A stretch of 64,000 nt of DNA, taken from NCBI GenBank assembly GCA_029262455.1, contig JAJCZJ010000022.1, positions 62,001-126,000 of the forward strand. The letters are read 5' to 3'. Shown one piece after another: positions 1 to 9,603 of the stretch. The stretch is from Deltaproteobacteria bacterium (lineage in GTDB: Bacteria; Desulfobacterota; Binatia; HRBIN30; CADEER01). A program made the position numbers and the translations under genes. Below the pieces are notes generated by a model that did no database searches, was not told where the DNA came from, and was given only the letters and a program-made list of their open reading frames with translations. Positions within the stretch are counted from its first letter, which is position 1. Each line of letters opens with the position of its first letter.

Positions 1-601
1 TTGCGGCCACCGGGTCTACTGCGTTGCCGATGGCTCCGATAATGGCGGCTGTGTCGGCTCCGGCCTTGAGTACTTGAGCGACATTGTTTTCGCTGATCCC
101 ACCGATCGCGACCAAAGGGAGCGGGCTGGAGCTCGCCGCAGCGCGCAGCGCGTCGATTCCTTGCGTTGGGTCTGGATCGACCTTGCTCTCGGTTGGGAAG
201 ATTGGTCCGTAGGCGACGTAGTCCAGTGGTTCTTCACGCGCCGCCTTTACTAGCTGGTCCAGGTTGTGAGTGGAGTAGCCGATGATAGCGCCGGCTGGGA
301 GGAGGTCGCGTGCGGTTTTTGGTGGTAGGTCGTCCTGTCCTACGTGGACTCCGGCGGCGCCGATGAGTTTTGCGATGTCAGCGCGGTCGTTGATGATCAG
401 TTTGGCGTTGTACTGCACGCAGAGAGCTTGAATTGCGGTGGCCGCTTTCACGAAGGCGCCTGTTGGCGACGATTTCAGGCGGAGTTGGATGAGTGGGAGG
501 CCGCAGCCGAGAACTTGCTGCGCCAAGTCGACCGGGTCTCTTTCCGGGTTTGTGTCCCCGACGATTGGGTAGATCGGCGAGCCGAAGTTGAACCCGATCA
601 T
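1..601 (-). CDS. thiE: Thiamine-phosphate synthase (partial, 3' end off window)
   Basis: ThiE couples hydroxymethylpyrimidine diphosphate to thiazole phosphate to make thiamine monophosphate in the cytoplasm. Translating the minus strand from ATG at 601 gives about 200 residues of a TIM-barrel ThiE with no stop before the window edge. Visible family landmarks are IQLRLK near residue 39, NDRAD near 72, GVHVGQDD near 84, GPIFPTESK near 127 and the phosphate-binding VAIGGIS near 164. The start codon overlaps the stop of the upstream ntrC gene (ATGA), so it is probably translated by coupling from an ntrB-ntrC-thiE transcript. No THI-box riboswitch was seen. Typical ThiE proteins are 205-220 residues, so only a short tail is missing. 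Confidence 0.9.
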   Translation of the reverse strand, partial: MIGFNFGSPIYPIVGDTNPERDPVDLAQQVLGCGLPLIQLRLKSSPTGAFVKAATAIQALCVQYNAKLIINDRADIAKLIGAAGVHVGQDDLPPKTARDLLPAGAIIGYSTHNLDQLVKAAREEPLDYVAYGPIFPTESKVDPDPTQGIDALRAAASSSPLPLVAIGGISENNVAQVLKAGADTAAIIGAIGNAVDPVAA

Positions 602-2088
602 TGTTTGTCGGGGTCGTTCGGCGATCCGCCGCTCGCAGATCCTCCAGTTGTAGAACCTCTGGGGTTGATGCCGAGTGCCGTGATCTTTTTTCGCAAGGTG
701 TTGCGGTTGATTCCGAGCAGGGCTGCGGCCTGGAGCTGATTGCCGCTGGTTTTCTCAAGAGTCATGGCGATCAAGGGGCGTTCGACCATTTCGATCACGT
801 TTGCGTAGAGATCGGCTTCCGAGCCCGGAGCGCACCCACGCAGCAGTTCGCTGAGGCGCTCGTTCAAAAGGGTGTCGAAGTTTCCTCCGTTCGCGAGCTT
901 CGGCGCGGGCTCGCTGGTGAGGGCCAGGTCGCGCGGCATCAAAGTTGGGCCGGAAGCCAGAACTGCCGAACGAATCAGCGAATTCTCGAGTTCCCTGACG
1001 TTTCCGGGCCAATCGTACTGGCAGAGTTGTTCGCGAGCCGACGCAGAGATGGCTTCGATCTTGGTGCCCATCTCGCGATTGATCTTCTCTAGAAAAAAGT
1101 CGATCAGCGCGGGAATGTCGCTACGACGCTCGCGCAATGGCGGGACCCGGACCGGCACGACGTTGAGTCGAAAGAACAAATCTTCGCGGAATTGTCCCTG
1201 CTGCACGGCGATATCGAGCGGACGATTCGTTGCCGCGAGGATGCGGCAATTGACCGGGACGGTCTCGCTGCCGCCCAGCCGAGTGACCTCGCGCTCCTGG
1301 AGGACTCGCAGAAGCTTAGTCTGCAGGTCGAGCGGCATGTCGCCGATTTCGTCGAGGAGTAGAGTACCATCTTCGGCCTGTTGGAATTTTCCGGCTCGCT
1401 GATCGGTGGCGCCAGTGAAGGCGCCGCGCTCGTGTCCGAAAAGCTCACTCTCGAGGAGCTCGCGCGGTATGGCCGAGCAGTTCACCGCAACGAACGGGCT
1501 TGTCCAGCGGGATGAGTGGTAGTGGAGCACTTTCGCGAGTAGGTCTTTTCCCGTGCCGCTCTCGCCTTGAATCAGGACGGTTGCCTCGTTGTTCGCGACG
1601 CGGCCGACGGTCTTGTAGATCTCCTGCATCGCAGCGCTACTGCCGACCAAAGCGACTCCCGGCTCGTAGCGTTCTCGAACCTCTTGCTGAAGCCTGTGGA
1701 GGTCGGTCGACATGCGTGACATTTCGAGGGCCCGCGCTGCGATGACGCGGAGCTCGTCGATGTTGAATGGTTTTGTTACGTAGTCGAACGCGCCCTGCTT
1801 CATCGCCTCGATTGCGTTGTCCATCGTGTTTTGTGCTGTGACGATCACAATGGGGCACTGAACACCTTTGGCGCGCGCCTCGCGCAGAACCGTGAGTCCG
1901 TCGTGTCCGGGCATGCGCAGATCGAGGAATGCGGCATCGAGAGCGCGCGATGTCAGGATCTCGAGTGCCTCGGTGCCGGATTCGGCTTGGACGATCGTGT
2001 GCCCCGACTCCTCGAGTGCTTTTGCCATTACGAAGCGGATGGATGCCTCGTCGTCGGCAACGAGGATGACCGGGCGGTCAGACGTCAT
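598..2088 (-). CDS. ntrC: Sigma-54-dependent response regulator, NtrC family
   Basis: This is a 496-residue NtrC-type activator of sigma-54 promoters. The N-terminal receiver domain (about 5-125) has the acidic pocket DD at 12-13, phospho-acceptor Asp56 in FLDLRMP and Lys106 in VTKPF. The central AAA+ domain has Walker A GESGTGK at 175-181 and the sigma-54 contact loop GAFTGA at 222-227. The C-terminus carries a Fis-type helix-turn-helix (LLGINRNTLRKK). It overlaps the end of the kinase gene ntrB by 11 bases and ends inside the thiE start, so the three genes look co-transcribed. By family it should control nitrogen assimilation, but the exact regulon cannot be read from this window; another two-component role is possible. 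Confidence 0.93.
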   Translation of the reverse strand: MTSDRPVILVADDEASIRFVMAKALEESGHTIVQAESGTEALEILTSRALDAAFLDLRMPGHDGLTVLREARAKGVQCPIVIVTAQNTMDNAIEAMKQGAFDYVTKPFNIDELRVIAARALEMSRMSTDLHRLQQEVRERYEPGVALVGSSAAMQEIYKTVGRVANNEATVLIQGESGTGKDLLAKVLHYHSSRWTSPFVAVNCSAIPRELLESELFGHERGAFTGATDQRAGKFQQAEDGTLLLDEIGDMPLDLQTKLLRVLQEREVTRLGGSETVPVNCRILAATNRPLDIAVQQGQFREDLFFRLNVVPVRVPPLRERRSDIPALIDFFLEKINREMGTKIEAISASAREQLCQYDWPGNVRELENSLIRSAVLASGPTLMPRDLALTSEPAPKLANGGNFDTLLNERLSELLRGCAPGSEADLYANVIEMVERPLIAMTLEKTSGNQLQAAALLGINRNTLRKKITALGINPRGSTTGGSASGGSPNDPDKQ

Positions 2089-3220
2089 GACGGATGTCCT
2101 TCTGGATTGGCAGGCTGACCCACACCGAGGTGCCGTTGGGCTCGACTGCGAATGCCCGCATGCTGCCGTGATGGTCGGATACGATTCGCTGGGCGATTGC
2201 GAGACCGAGGCCCGTGCCCCGTGCCTTGGTCGTGTAGAACGGTTCGAATATCCGACTCAAGGCTTCAGGCTCGATGCCCGGCCCGGCATCGTTCACTTCG
2301 ACGCGCAGGTAGCTGCTGGGACCTTCTGGCTTCCGCAGGATGTGATAGTCAGTCTCCATTTTTGTTTGGAGAATCAGGCGACGGGCCTCAGGTGCGATTT
2401 CGGCCATCGCGTCGAAAGCGTTCTTGATCAGATTGAGAAATACCTGCTCGAGCTGATTCTGGTCGGCCATAATGTCGGGTAGGCTCGGGTCGAAGTGGCA
2501 CGCGAGCACGATCTTCTTCTGCTTTTCTTCGGGCGCCAGCAGCGTCAACGCCCGCTGCAGGACCGCATGGATATTGATCCGGCTGAGTGTGGGTTTCGGC
2601 GGCACGCCGAGGTGCAGCAGGTCCTCGACCAGTGCGCTGAGCCGGTCTGTCTCACTCGAGATCACTTCGGTATACTCACTGAGTGAGCGGTCGTCCGGGA
2701 GTTTTTTTGCCAGCAGTTGCGCCGCACCCTTGATGCCGGCCAATGGGTTGCGGATCTCGTGAGCCATGCCTGCGACCAGGGTCCCGAGGCGTGCGAGGCT
2801 CTCGTTGCGTCTGGCCGACTCCTCGAGAGTCTTCTGGTAGCTCAAGTCCTGCACGACGATCGCGTGACCATCGACTTCGCCGACATCGTCCCAGATCGGA
2901 ACACAGGTGACGCGGGCGGGGATGTCCCTCTGTCGTATGCGGAGGGTTTCTTCTCCACGCGTCTCGGATTGTTTCGTGGACTGCGTTCGCTCCACCATCT
3001 GAGTGAGGATTGGGCTGTCGGGGAAGGCGTCACGGCTGTGGTGTCCGAGAACCTTCGCCCTTGGTGTGCGGGTGAGCTCCTCGGCGGCCTGATTAAAAAA
3101 AACGATCGTGGATTGTTTGTCGAGAACGATGACGGCGTCCTTGAAGTGGCGCAGAACGTTCTCCCAGATTGTTGAGCGGGCGCGTTCTGGCAGGGGCGTT
3201 GAACTGTCTATGGGTACCAT
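2078..3220 (-). CDS. ntrB: PAS-domain sensor histidine kinase, NtrB family
   Basis: This cytoplasmic sensor kinase of about 380 residues has no obvious membrane segment, as in NtrB/GlnL. A PAS domain lies at the N-terminus (about 20-125), followed by a HisKA dimerisation helix with phospho-acceptor His154 in MAHEIRNPLAG and a HATPase domain with N box (NLIKNAFDAM), G1 (NDAGPGI) and G2 (GTGLGLA). I start at the ATG giving MVPIDSS rather than 11 codons upstream, because homology begins soon after it. It overlaps ntrC by 11 bases, so the pair is translationally coupled. It would phosphorylate the adjacent NtrC; PII control is expected from the family but is not shown here. Confidence 0.9.
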   Translation of the reverse strand: MVPIDSSTPLPERARSTIWENVLRHFKDAVIVLDKQSTIVFFNQAAEELTRTPRAKVLGHHSRDAFPDSPILTQMVERTQSTKQSETRGEETLRIRQRDIPARVTCVPIWDDVGEVDGHAIVVQDLSYQKTLEESARRNESLARLGTLVAGMAHEIRNPLAGIKGAAQLLAKKLPDDRSLSEYTEVISSETDRLSALVEDLLHLGVPPKPTLSRINIHAVLQRALTLLAPEEKQKKIVLACHFDPSLPDIMADQNQLEQVFLNLIKNAFDAMAEIAPEARRLILQTKMETDYHILRKPEGPSSYLRVEVNDAGPGIEPEALSRIFEPFYTTKARGTGLGLAIAQRIVSDHHGSMRAFAVEPNGTSVWVSLPIQKDIRHDV

Positions 3221-3334
3221 CGTCAGCCGACCTATGATGGAAAGAGCTAACACAACGACTTCGGGTGTGGAACGTACGTGCTCGGGCTACACCTCGTTGA
3301 CAGACGCTGCCTCTTCCCATCAGATGGCGGGACG

Positions 3335-4570
3335 ATGATCGGAGTCGATGAGGCGTTAGGTCGGGTTCTAGAAGACCTGCCGCTGCTCGAGGGGCAGATG
3401 GTTGCTCTGCCGGCGGCGCTGAATCGCGTCGTCGCCGAAGAGATTCGCTCGCCTCGCAACGTGCCGCCGTTCCGCAACTCTGCGATGGACGGCTTCGCCG
3501 TCCGAGCCGCCGATCTTCGGGGTGCCTCGAGTACGGAACCGAAACGCCTCCAAATCACGGAAACGATTGGGGCCGGTAGTGTCGCGCGTGGCGTTGTCGC
3601 TGCCGGGGAGACGATCCGTATCATGACAGGCGCGCCTGTCCCTGACGGGGCGGATACGGTCGTCCGGGTAGAGGATACTGAGAACGATGGGGACCACGTA
3701 GCTGTGCGCGTCGCCCCGGTCGAGGGATCCCACATTCGCCATCCCGGGGAAGACGTTGGCGCCGGCGAGATCGTCTTCGAGCGAGGCCGTAGGTTGCGCC
3801 CGGCCGACATCGGGGTGCTTGCGTCGATCGGGGTCGCAGTTGTTCGCGTAGTACGCAGGCCGCGCGTGGCGATCATCGCCACCGGTGACGAGTTGGTCGA
3901 ATTGGGACAGCCCCTAGGCCCGGGACAGATCGTCAATAGTAATGCGTATACCCTTGCGGCGGCGGTTGAAGACCTTGGCGGTGAGGCGCTAGTGATTGGC
4001 ATCGTACCCGACCAGCCGGATCGACTCCGTGCCGCGTTCGAACGCGGCTTGCAGGCGGATGCTCTGCTCTCGACTGGTGGGGTGTCGGTCGGTAGCTTCG
4101 ACTTCGTTCGGCAGATCCTAGCCGATCTTGGTTACGAAGAGTCGTTCTGGAAGGTCGCACAGCGCCCGGGCAAGCCGATTAGCTTTGGGCGACGGGCTGG
4201 TACCCCTGTCTTTGGATTGCCCGGCAATCCGGTGTCATCGCTCGTTTGTTTCTACGTATTCGTCGTACCAGTCCTGCGCTCGATGATGGGACTATCGGAA
4301 ATCCACTTGCCGACGCAGCGGGCGAAGCTGGAGGTCGACGTGAAGTCAGTGGGAACCCTGACGGAGTTCATTCGCTGCGTTGTGCGGGCCTCCGGAGACG
4401 AGCGAATGGTGCGGCCGACCGGCACGCAGAGCTCAGGGGTGCTGCGCTCGATGTCTCTTGGCGACGGGCTGATCATAGCACCCCCCGGTTGCGAGCTGCT
4501 GCCGGCCGGTAGCGAGGTGTCGGTACTGATGTTGAGTCCGACGATCGGCACATCGGAGCCGCCGCTGTGA
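3335..4570 (+). CDS. moeA: Molybdopterin molybdenumtransferase
   Basis: MoeA inserts molybdate into adenylylated molybdopterin, the last step of molybdenum cofactor synthesis. The 411-residue protein shows NVPPFRNSAMDGFAVRA near residue 45, IMTGAPVPDGADTVV near 90, GDELVE near 190, LSTGGVSVGSFDF near 245 and GLPGNPVSS near 300, so all MoeA domains are present at normal length. The chosen ATG gives MIGVDEAL; a further 19 codons are open upstream but look non-homologous. The gene is divergent from ntrB with only about 115 bases between starts, and its stop overlaps the ispF start. The organism therefore likely has molybdoenzymes such as formate dehydrogenase, though none is encoded here. Confidence 0.93.
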   Translation: MIGVDEALGRVLEDLPLLEGQMVALPAALNRVVAEEIRSPRNVPPFRNSAMDGFAVRAADLRGASSTEPKRLQITETIGAGSVARGVVAAGETIRIMTGAPVPDGADTVVRVEDTENDGDHVAVRVAPVEGSHIRHPGEDVGAGEIVFERGRRLRPADIGVLASIGVAVVRVVRRPRVAIIATGDELVELGQPLGPGQIVNSNAYTLAAAVEDLGGEALVIGIVPDQPDRLRAAFERGLQADALLSTGGVSVGSFDFVRQILADLGYEESFWKVAQRPGKPISFGRRAGTPVFGLPGNPVSSLVCFYVFVVPVLRSMMGLSEIHLPTQRAKLEVDVKSVGTLTEFIRCVVRASGDERMVRPTGTQSSGVLRSMSLGDGLIIAPPGCELLPAGSEVSVLMLSPTIGTSEPPL

Positions 4571-5070
4571 CGGGCGCGATGCTCCCCATTGTACGCATCG
4601 GCCAGGGGTGGGATCTGCATCGTTTGGATGATGGTGGACCGCTGCGTCTCGGTGGGATCGATGTTCCGTTCGAGAAGAGTTCTCGCGCCCACTCGGATGG
4701 TGATGTCGTCCTGCATGCCCTGACGGATGCGATCCTCGGTGCGGTTGGGGCTGGTGATATTGGGACATTGTTTCCGGAAGCTGACCCGCAATGGAAGGGC
4801 GCCGATAGCGCGGCTTTTGTACGCGAGGCGGTCCGGCGGGCTTCCCTGGCCGGCTGCCGCGTAGGGTCCGTAGACGTTACCGTCATCTTGGAACGCCCTA
4901 AGTTGCAGCCGCACCGCGAGGCGATGGTCGGTGGGGTTGCGAGGCTGCTCGAGGTGGAGAAAGAGCAGATAAGCCTCAAGGCGAAGACCAACGAAGGTCT
5001 CGGTGCGATCGGATCAGGGGACGCCGTCGCCGCCTTGGTCTTAGTCGGCTTGGTCCAGTCCAGCTCTTAG
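4567..5070 (+). CDS. ispF: 2-C-methyl-D-erythritol 2,4-cyclodiphosphate synthase
   Basis: IspF cyclises CDP-methylerythritol 2-phosphate in the non-mevalonate isoprenoid pathway. The metal ligands Asp16 and His18 sit in GQGWDLHRL and His49 in SDGDVVLHAL. The closing motif AKTNEGLGAIGSGDA is intact, and the length (167 residues) is normal. The GTG at 4567 overlaps the moeA stop (GTGA); an ATG four codons on is an alternative. No ispD lies next to it, unlike many genomes. The gene ends head-on with the spoVR-family gene, the two stops overlapping by four bases, so read-through could make antisense RNA. Confidence 0.93.
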   Translation: MTGAMLPIVRIGQGWDLHRLDDGGPLRLGGIDVPFEKSSRAHSDGDVVLHALTDAILGAVGAGDIGTLFPEADPQWKGADSAAFVREAVRRASLAGCRVGSVDVTVILERPKLQPHREAMVGGVARLLEVEKEQISLKAKTNEGLGAIGSGDAVAALVLVGLVQSSS

Positions 5071-6452
5071 CCGGTCTGGACGGAAAACCCTCGTTCACCG
5101 TGTGTGAGGTGCGCGGGTTGCCCTCCGAGGACGGTGTCTAAGACGACATCGTACTGCCAAAGTTGGTGGACGAAGGCGAGTGCTTTTTCTGCGTACTGCG
5201 GATGGAGGTCTCGTCCGTCGTGGTCGTGTCGCAGGAGCAGCGTGCGGTTGCCGTCGTGATCTGCATCGACGACTTGGATGGTTGGAAGCAGATTCGAGCC
5301 GGTGTTGGCGATGAGCGAATCGCGGACCTGTTGCCATCCCGCTTCGTCGGACACCTCGGTGACCACCAAGTCGTCTCCTTGCGGCCCGTACTGGAACAAG
5401 TCTAGCTCGCGGACGAGGTCCTCGCTGAGGTGTCGCCTCAGAAAAGAGCTATCGCGATCCGACTCACGCACCGCAAAGAGCGGCGCGAGGTCGTCGCCTT
5501 CGCACTGCTTCTCGAGATCCTCCCAGATCTTGATGCCGACGTGGTAGGGATTGAGGCTCCCCTCGTGGGGGCAGACGACTTGGTTGTGACGTACGAGGAA
5601 CTCTAGGTGCAAATCGGTAGGCAGATCGAGTCGCTCCAGGATCTTGTGATGCCAGAATGACGCCCATCCTTCGTTCATGATCTTGGTTTCCATCTGCGGA
5701 ATAAAGTATTGGGCTTCTTCGTGTGCGATGGTTAAAAGATCACGCTCCCATTCGCTGAGGTAGGGGTTGTGGTCGCGGATGAACAGCAAGATGTCTTCGT
5801 CCGGTTGGGTCGGCGTCTTTCTCAAATCTGGCGGGTCGTATTCAGCGCGCTTGTGAATCTGTTGGAAGGGATCCTTTGCGGGCTCGGCGGATTTCAGTGC
5901 ATCTGCCCGGTGCTCCAATTCACTCGGTTTGCGCACCGCGAGGTTGCGCCGGCACTGCATGGACAATGCGTGCGCCGCGTCGAGCACCCTCTCGACGCGT
6001 TCGAGTCCGATGGTCGGATCCTCGATGTAGCTGCGCACACGGTTTGCCCGCGATTTGAAGCCGCTGATTGTGTACTCCGGGTTGGTCGTTCGAAACGTGA
6101 AGTTGTTGCGAAAAAAATCGTTGTGGCCGTAGACGTGCGCGATTGTGAGAATCTGAAGCAGGAGAGAGTTGTCGCGCATCAGGTAGGCGATCGAGGGGTT
6201 GGAGTTGATGACCATTTCGTATGGTAGACCCGATACACCGTGGTCGTAGAGCGTCTTGAGTTTCTCGAAGGACTTGCCGTACGACCAGTGCGGGTAGTGG
6301 GATGGCATCCCGGAGTAGGCCATGTAGCCGAGCATTTGGTTGTGATCGCAAATCTCGAACTCCTGCGGAAAGCACGACAGACCGATGTCGTCGACGTGTT
6401 GGCAGATGACGTCATCCCACTTCTCTAGATCAGCGACGTGCCACTCATTCAT
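5067..6452 (-). CDS. SpoVR family protein (YcgB-like)
   Basis: This 461-residue protein belongs to the SpoVR/YcgB family, named for a Bacillus sporulation gene but widespread in non-sporulating bacteria. Its conserved blocks are visible: GYMAYSGMPSHYPHW, YEMVINSNPS, YLMRDNS, AHVYGHNDFF and NEGWASFWHH, rich in His, Asn and Glu that may bind metal. The ATG giving MNEWHVADL fits the family and overlaps the end of the upstream yeaH gene by eight bases. It is the last gene of a prkA-yeaH-spoVR cluster, a conserved trio linked to stress and stationary phase in proteobacteria. Its biochemical activity is unknown. Confidence 0.9.
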   Translation of the reverse strand: MNEWHVADLEKWDDVICQHVDDIGLSCFPQEFEICDHNQMLGYMAYSGMPSHYPHWSYGKSFEKLKTLYDHGVSGLPYEMVINSNPSIAYLMRDNSLLLQILTIAHVYGHNDFFRNNFTFRTTNPEYTISGFKSRANRVRSYIEDPTIGLERVERVLDAAHALSMQCRRNLAVRKPSELEHRADALKSAEPAKDPFQQIHKRAEYDPPDLRKTPTQPDEDILLFIRDHNPYLSEWERDLLTIAHEEAQYFIPQMETKIMNEGWASFWHHKILERLDLPTDLHLEFLVRHNQVVCPHEGSLNPYHVGIKIWEDLEKQCEGDDLAPLFAVRESDRDSSFLRRHLSEDLVRELDLFQYGPQGDDLVVTEVSDEAGWQQVRDSLIANTGSNLLPTIQVVDADHDGNRTLLLRHDHDGRDLHPQYAEKALAFVHQLWQYDVVLDTVLGGQPAHLTHGERGFSVQTG

Positions 6453-7641
6453 CTTCTGGTCCCGTCGGTACGCGCTCCTTGGCCAGGAGCGCCTTGAAGC
6501 TTGGCCAGACATCCTGCTTGCGCTCGATCAGGACGGTCTGGAAGTTGTCCGCGTCGAGTCTTCGGAAGACGTTCAGCATGGAACTTTCGTAGTAGCGTGG
6601 GCCGAGCGGTTTGATCTCGCCATAGCCGAACAAATTGCATGCATTGGTCAGTGCTTCTGCCAGCTTCACGGCGTCCGCATTGTCACTGTCGAAGTTGTCT
6701 CCGTCGGAGCAGTGGAATGAGTAAACGTTCCACAAGGTCGGGTGGTAGCGTTCCTCGATGATCTCGAGGGCGCGTTTGTAACCGGACGAGATCATCGTGC
6801 CGCCGGACTCGCCTTTGTAGAAGAACTCCTCTTCGGTGACTTCCTTTGCCGCCGTATGGTGGGCTACGAAAACGATCTCTACATTTTGGTACTTGGATCG
6901 AATGAACTGGTAGAGGAGAAAGAAGAAGCTCCGGGCGAGGTACTTCTTGGCGCTGTCCATCGAACCCGAGGTGTCCATGATGCAAATCACGGCGGCATTG
7001 GACTCGAGGCGAATGTCAGTTGTGATGTGTTTGTAGGTGAGGTCGCCGTCGTGGAACGGAAATCGATCCGTTGGGCCGTTGCTTCGCGGTTCTTCCCCGG
7101 CGAGCTTTCTCCGCACGCGGGAGCGTGCGGTGCGGCGCTTGTCTAGGCGCGACCGGATGCCCTTCTGCCGAAATCCCTGGCGCTTGAAGTTCCGTTCGGA
7201 CTCGATCTGGCGCAGGCGCTTCCGCTCCATGTCGGGAAGTTCCAAGTCCTCGAACATCAGGTCGATGACCTCTTCGAGGCTGACATCGGTCTCGTAGTAG
7301 TCCACGCCCGGTTGGTCACCTGCCTTGCCCGGAGCGCCGTCTTGGCCATCGCCCTGCTTGCCGACGACCTGGCCTCGTTCTGTATCGCCGTTGCCCTGGG
7401 CGACTTGCGGAGACTGATCGCCGTAGATGAATCGATACTCTTTGATGCCGCGAATCGGCACCTTGATGATTCGATTCTTGTCCTGGCCGATAATCGACTC
7501 TTCGGCGATGATGTCGGCGATGTTTTCGCGAATGGCTTCGCGAACTTTATCTCTGTGTCGCGCGCGATCTCCAGCAGCGCGATCGCTGCGCTCTGCGTCG
7601 CTCGAGCGGAAAGGGCGGAAGACGGAATCAGGAGGTGGCAT
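6445..7641 (-). CDS. yeaH: YeaH/YhbH family protein (DUF444) with VWA-like fold
   Basis: This 398-residue DUF444 protein has the family's signature order. A charged N-terminus contains the QDKNRIIKVPIRG block and a glycine-rich linker, then a basic stretch (FKRQGFRQKGIRSR). A von Willebrand factor A-like domain follows, with metal-site motif DTSGSM and the GGTMISSGYKRALEII segment. It sits between prkA (25 bases upstream) and the spoVR-family gene (overlapping), matching the conserved cluster in which YeaH and the kinase YeaG/PrkA act together in stress responses. The molecular role of YeaH is not established; protein-protein scaffolding via the VWA fold is a reasonable guess. Confidence 0.9.
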   Translation of the reverse strand: MPPPDSVFRPFRSSDAERSDRAAGDRARHRDKVREAIRENIADIIAEESIIGQDKNRIIKVPIRGIKEYRFIYGDQSPQVAQGNGDTERGQVVGKQGDGQDGAPGKAGDQPGVDYYETDVSLEEVIDLMFEDLELPDMERKRLRQIESERNFKRQGFRQKGIRSRLDKRRTARSRVRRKLAGEEPRSNGPTDRFPFHDGDLTYKHITTDIRLESNAAVICIMDTSGSMDSAKKYLARSFFFLLYQFIRSKYQNVEIVFVAHHTAAKEVTEEEFFYKGESGGTMISSGYKRALEIIEERYHPTLWNVYSFHCSDGDNFDSDNADAVKLAEALTNACNLFGYGEIKPLGPRYYESSMLNVFRRLDADNFQTVLIERKQDVWPSFKALLAKERVPTGPEDE

Positions 7642-7665
7642 CGGATCGCAGCAGCTCGCTTGGGT

Positions 7666-9603
7666 CTAGTCCTTCCAGAGGTTGTTCGCAGCATACTTCA
7701 AAACGACATCCACGCAGCTCGGGCAGTATCCATTGTCGATCAAGTTCTCGACCATGGCGCTGTACTTTTCATTTTGCTCCGAATCGCGCGTGCGTGCTTT
7801 CGTGATGATGCGGCTGATGTCGCGAACCGAGGTCATGAGTCTTTTTTCGATCGCTTCGCGGAGGGGCTCGTAACTGGTGTAGGTGATCGTTGTGCCGCGG
7901 CGACCGGCCGACCATAGGTAGGCAATCACTTCTTGGCGAAAACCTTCAGCGGCAGTGCCAATAATCGCCAGTTGCTCTTCGATCGACTTGAGGAAGGCCT
8001 CGTCCGGCTGCAGTTCTTCGTTCGTATTGCGGTCGCGTACCTTGGCCTTGTTTACGAAGGCCTCGGCATGGTCGAGGTAGTTTTGAAAAAGAGATTCTGC
8101 TTGCTCCTGATACGAGTAGACGAAGGCTTTGGTGATCTCGCGCTCGAGAACATCGAGGTACTCCTTGTGCAGTACGTCCTGCAGGAAATCGAGGTAGCGT
8201 TTGCGCGTATCATCGGGGAGGTCCGTTTCCTTGACGCGGCTGATCAGTGCCTCACGGACGTTAATTGGATTGATGCAACGACCCTCGATGTTGTCGGATA
8301 GAGCATTGTCGAGCGCCTTCATGATGAAGCGCGTGGAGATCCCTTCCATGCCCTCGCGTTTGGTGTCCTCGCGCAATTCGCGTGCATCGATCTTCTTTGT
8401 GTGGCCTTTCTCGATGACTTCCTCGCCGTTGTAGAGGCGTAGTTTCGTCATCAAGTCACACTTCGCCGTTGGCTCGAGGCGCGACAGGATGGCGAACATC
8501 GACGCTACGTCGAGGGTGTGCGGCGCAACGTGTGCCTTGAAATCCGAGTGGCGAATGATCTTCTCGTAGATACGTACTTCTTCTGAAAGTCGAAGGTTGT
8601 AGGGAACCTTGACGACGACGATGCGATCGAGGATCGCCTCGTTGGTATGGTCGGCCTTGAACTTTTGCCACTCGGCTTCGTTTGAATGCGCTAGAATGAC
8701 CGCGTCGACGTAGACCATGCCGTGGCGCCCGGGTGCGGGGATCACTTTCTCTTGTGTCGCAGTGATCATTGCGTGCAGGTACTCGGTTTCGTTCTTGAAG
8801 ACCTCGATGAACTCCGCGATGCCACGGTTGGCGACGTTGAGGGCGCCGTTCATATCGAGCACGCGCGGGTCGCCTTCGGAGTAGCGGTCGAGTTTCGAGA
8901 TGTCTTCGCTACCGATCAGAACCGAAGTGTCTTGGTTGTTTGGATCGACGGGTGGTACGACGCCAATGCCGACGCGGGCGCGTTTCGAAAATGATCGGCG
9001 AACCACCGGTACATCCTCGTACCGTGTGTCGAACTCTTCTTTTAGCCGGTAACGACACATCGGACAGAGGTCGCCTTCGATGTGAACACCAAGCATCTTT
9101 TCGAACTCCTTCCGCAAGTGTCGCGGCAGGAGATGCAGTGGCTCCTCGTTCATCGGGCAACCTTCGATGGCGTAGATCGGGTCCGCTTCCTCCAGACCAC
9201 GTTGCAACTTCTCAACGAGTGAACTCTTGCCCGAACCGACTGGGCCCATGAGGTACAGCACTTGTCTGCTTTCCTCGCCTTTGAGGGCTGCGGAGTGGAG
9301 GTAGCGTACGATCTGCGACACCGTCTTCTCGATGCCGAAGAACTCATCGGCGAAGAACTCGTAGACGCGGAGTGGCTCGTCGCCGAAAAGGCGCTTTACC
9401 CTGAGGTCATCGGTGGCGAGGATCTCTCGCGAGCCGGGCTCCATGACGACGTCGTGCAGCCGGGCATGGGCCAGCTGGGTAATTCCAGGATCTTCCCGGA
9501 CAACCTCGAGGTAGTCGAGGAACGTTCCGCTCCAGCGATGGTCCTCGCGGGCGGCGCGATCTTCTCGAATCAACTTTTCGAATGTGGCTTTATCTGCCTG
9601 CAT
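7666..9603 (-). CDS. prkA: PrkA family AAA+ / serine protein kinase (YeaG-like)
   Basis: The 645-residue protein is a full-length PrkA/YeaG. The N-terminal AAA+ module has Walker A GPVGSGKSS at 120-128, and the C-terminal region resembles eukaryotic-type kinases. Two cysteine pairs, CPMC near 178 and CPSC near the C-terminus, could bind metal. In enterobacteria YeaG acts in nitrogen starvation and stationary-phase adaptation, and in Bacillus PrkA has been reported to act as an ATP-dependent protease. It heads the minus-strand cluster with yeaH and the SpoVR-family gene. The upstream 586-base gap presumably holds the promoter; I could not identify a convincing sigma-54 or stress-sigma site by eye. 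Confidence 0.93.
   Translation of the reverse strand: MQADKATFEKLIREDRAAREDHRWSGTFLDYLEVVREDPGITQLAHARLHDVVMEPGSREILATDDLRVKRLFGDEPLRVYEFFADEFFGIEKTVSQIVRYLHSAALKGEESRQVLYLMGPVGSGKSSLVEKLQRGLEEADPIYAIEGCPMNEEPLHLLPRHLRKEFEKMLGVHIEGDLCPMCRYRLKEEFDTRYEDVPVVRRSFSKRARVGIGVVPPVDPNNQDTSVLIGSEDISKLDRYSEGDPRVLDMNGALNVANRGIAEFIEVFKNETEYLHAMITATQEKVIPAPGRHGMVYVDAVILAHSNEAEWQKFKADHTNEAILDRIVVVKVPYNLRLSEEVRIYEKIIRHSDFKAHVAPHTLDVASMFAILSRLEPTAKCDLMTKLRLYNGEEVIEKGHTKKIDARELREDTKREGMEGISTRFIMKALDNALSDNIEGRCINPINVREALISRVKETDLPDDTRKRYLDFLQDVLHKEYLDVLEREITKAFVYSYQEQAESLFQNYLDHAEAFVNKAKVRDRNTNEELQPDEAFLKSIEEQLAIIGTAAEGFRQEVIAYLWSAGRRGTTITYTSYEPLREAIEKRLMTSVRDISRIITKARTRDSEQNEKYSAMVENLIDNGYCPSCVDVVLKYAANNLWKD

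Noticed and set aside
2220-2245. GGTTCGAAT similar to a tRNA T-loop
   Set aside because: No cloverleaf can be formed around it and it lies inside the ntrB coding sequence.
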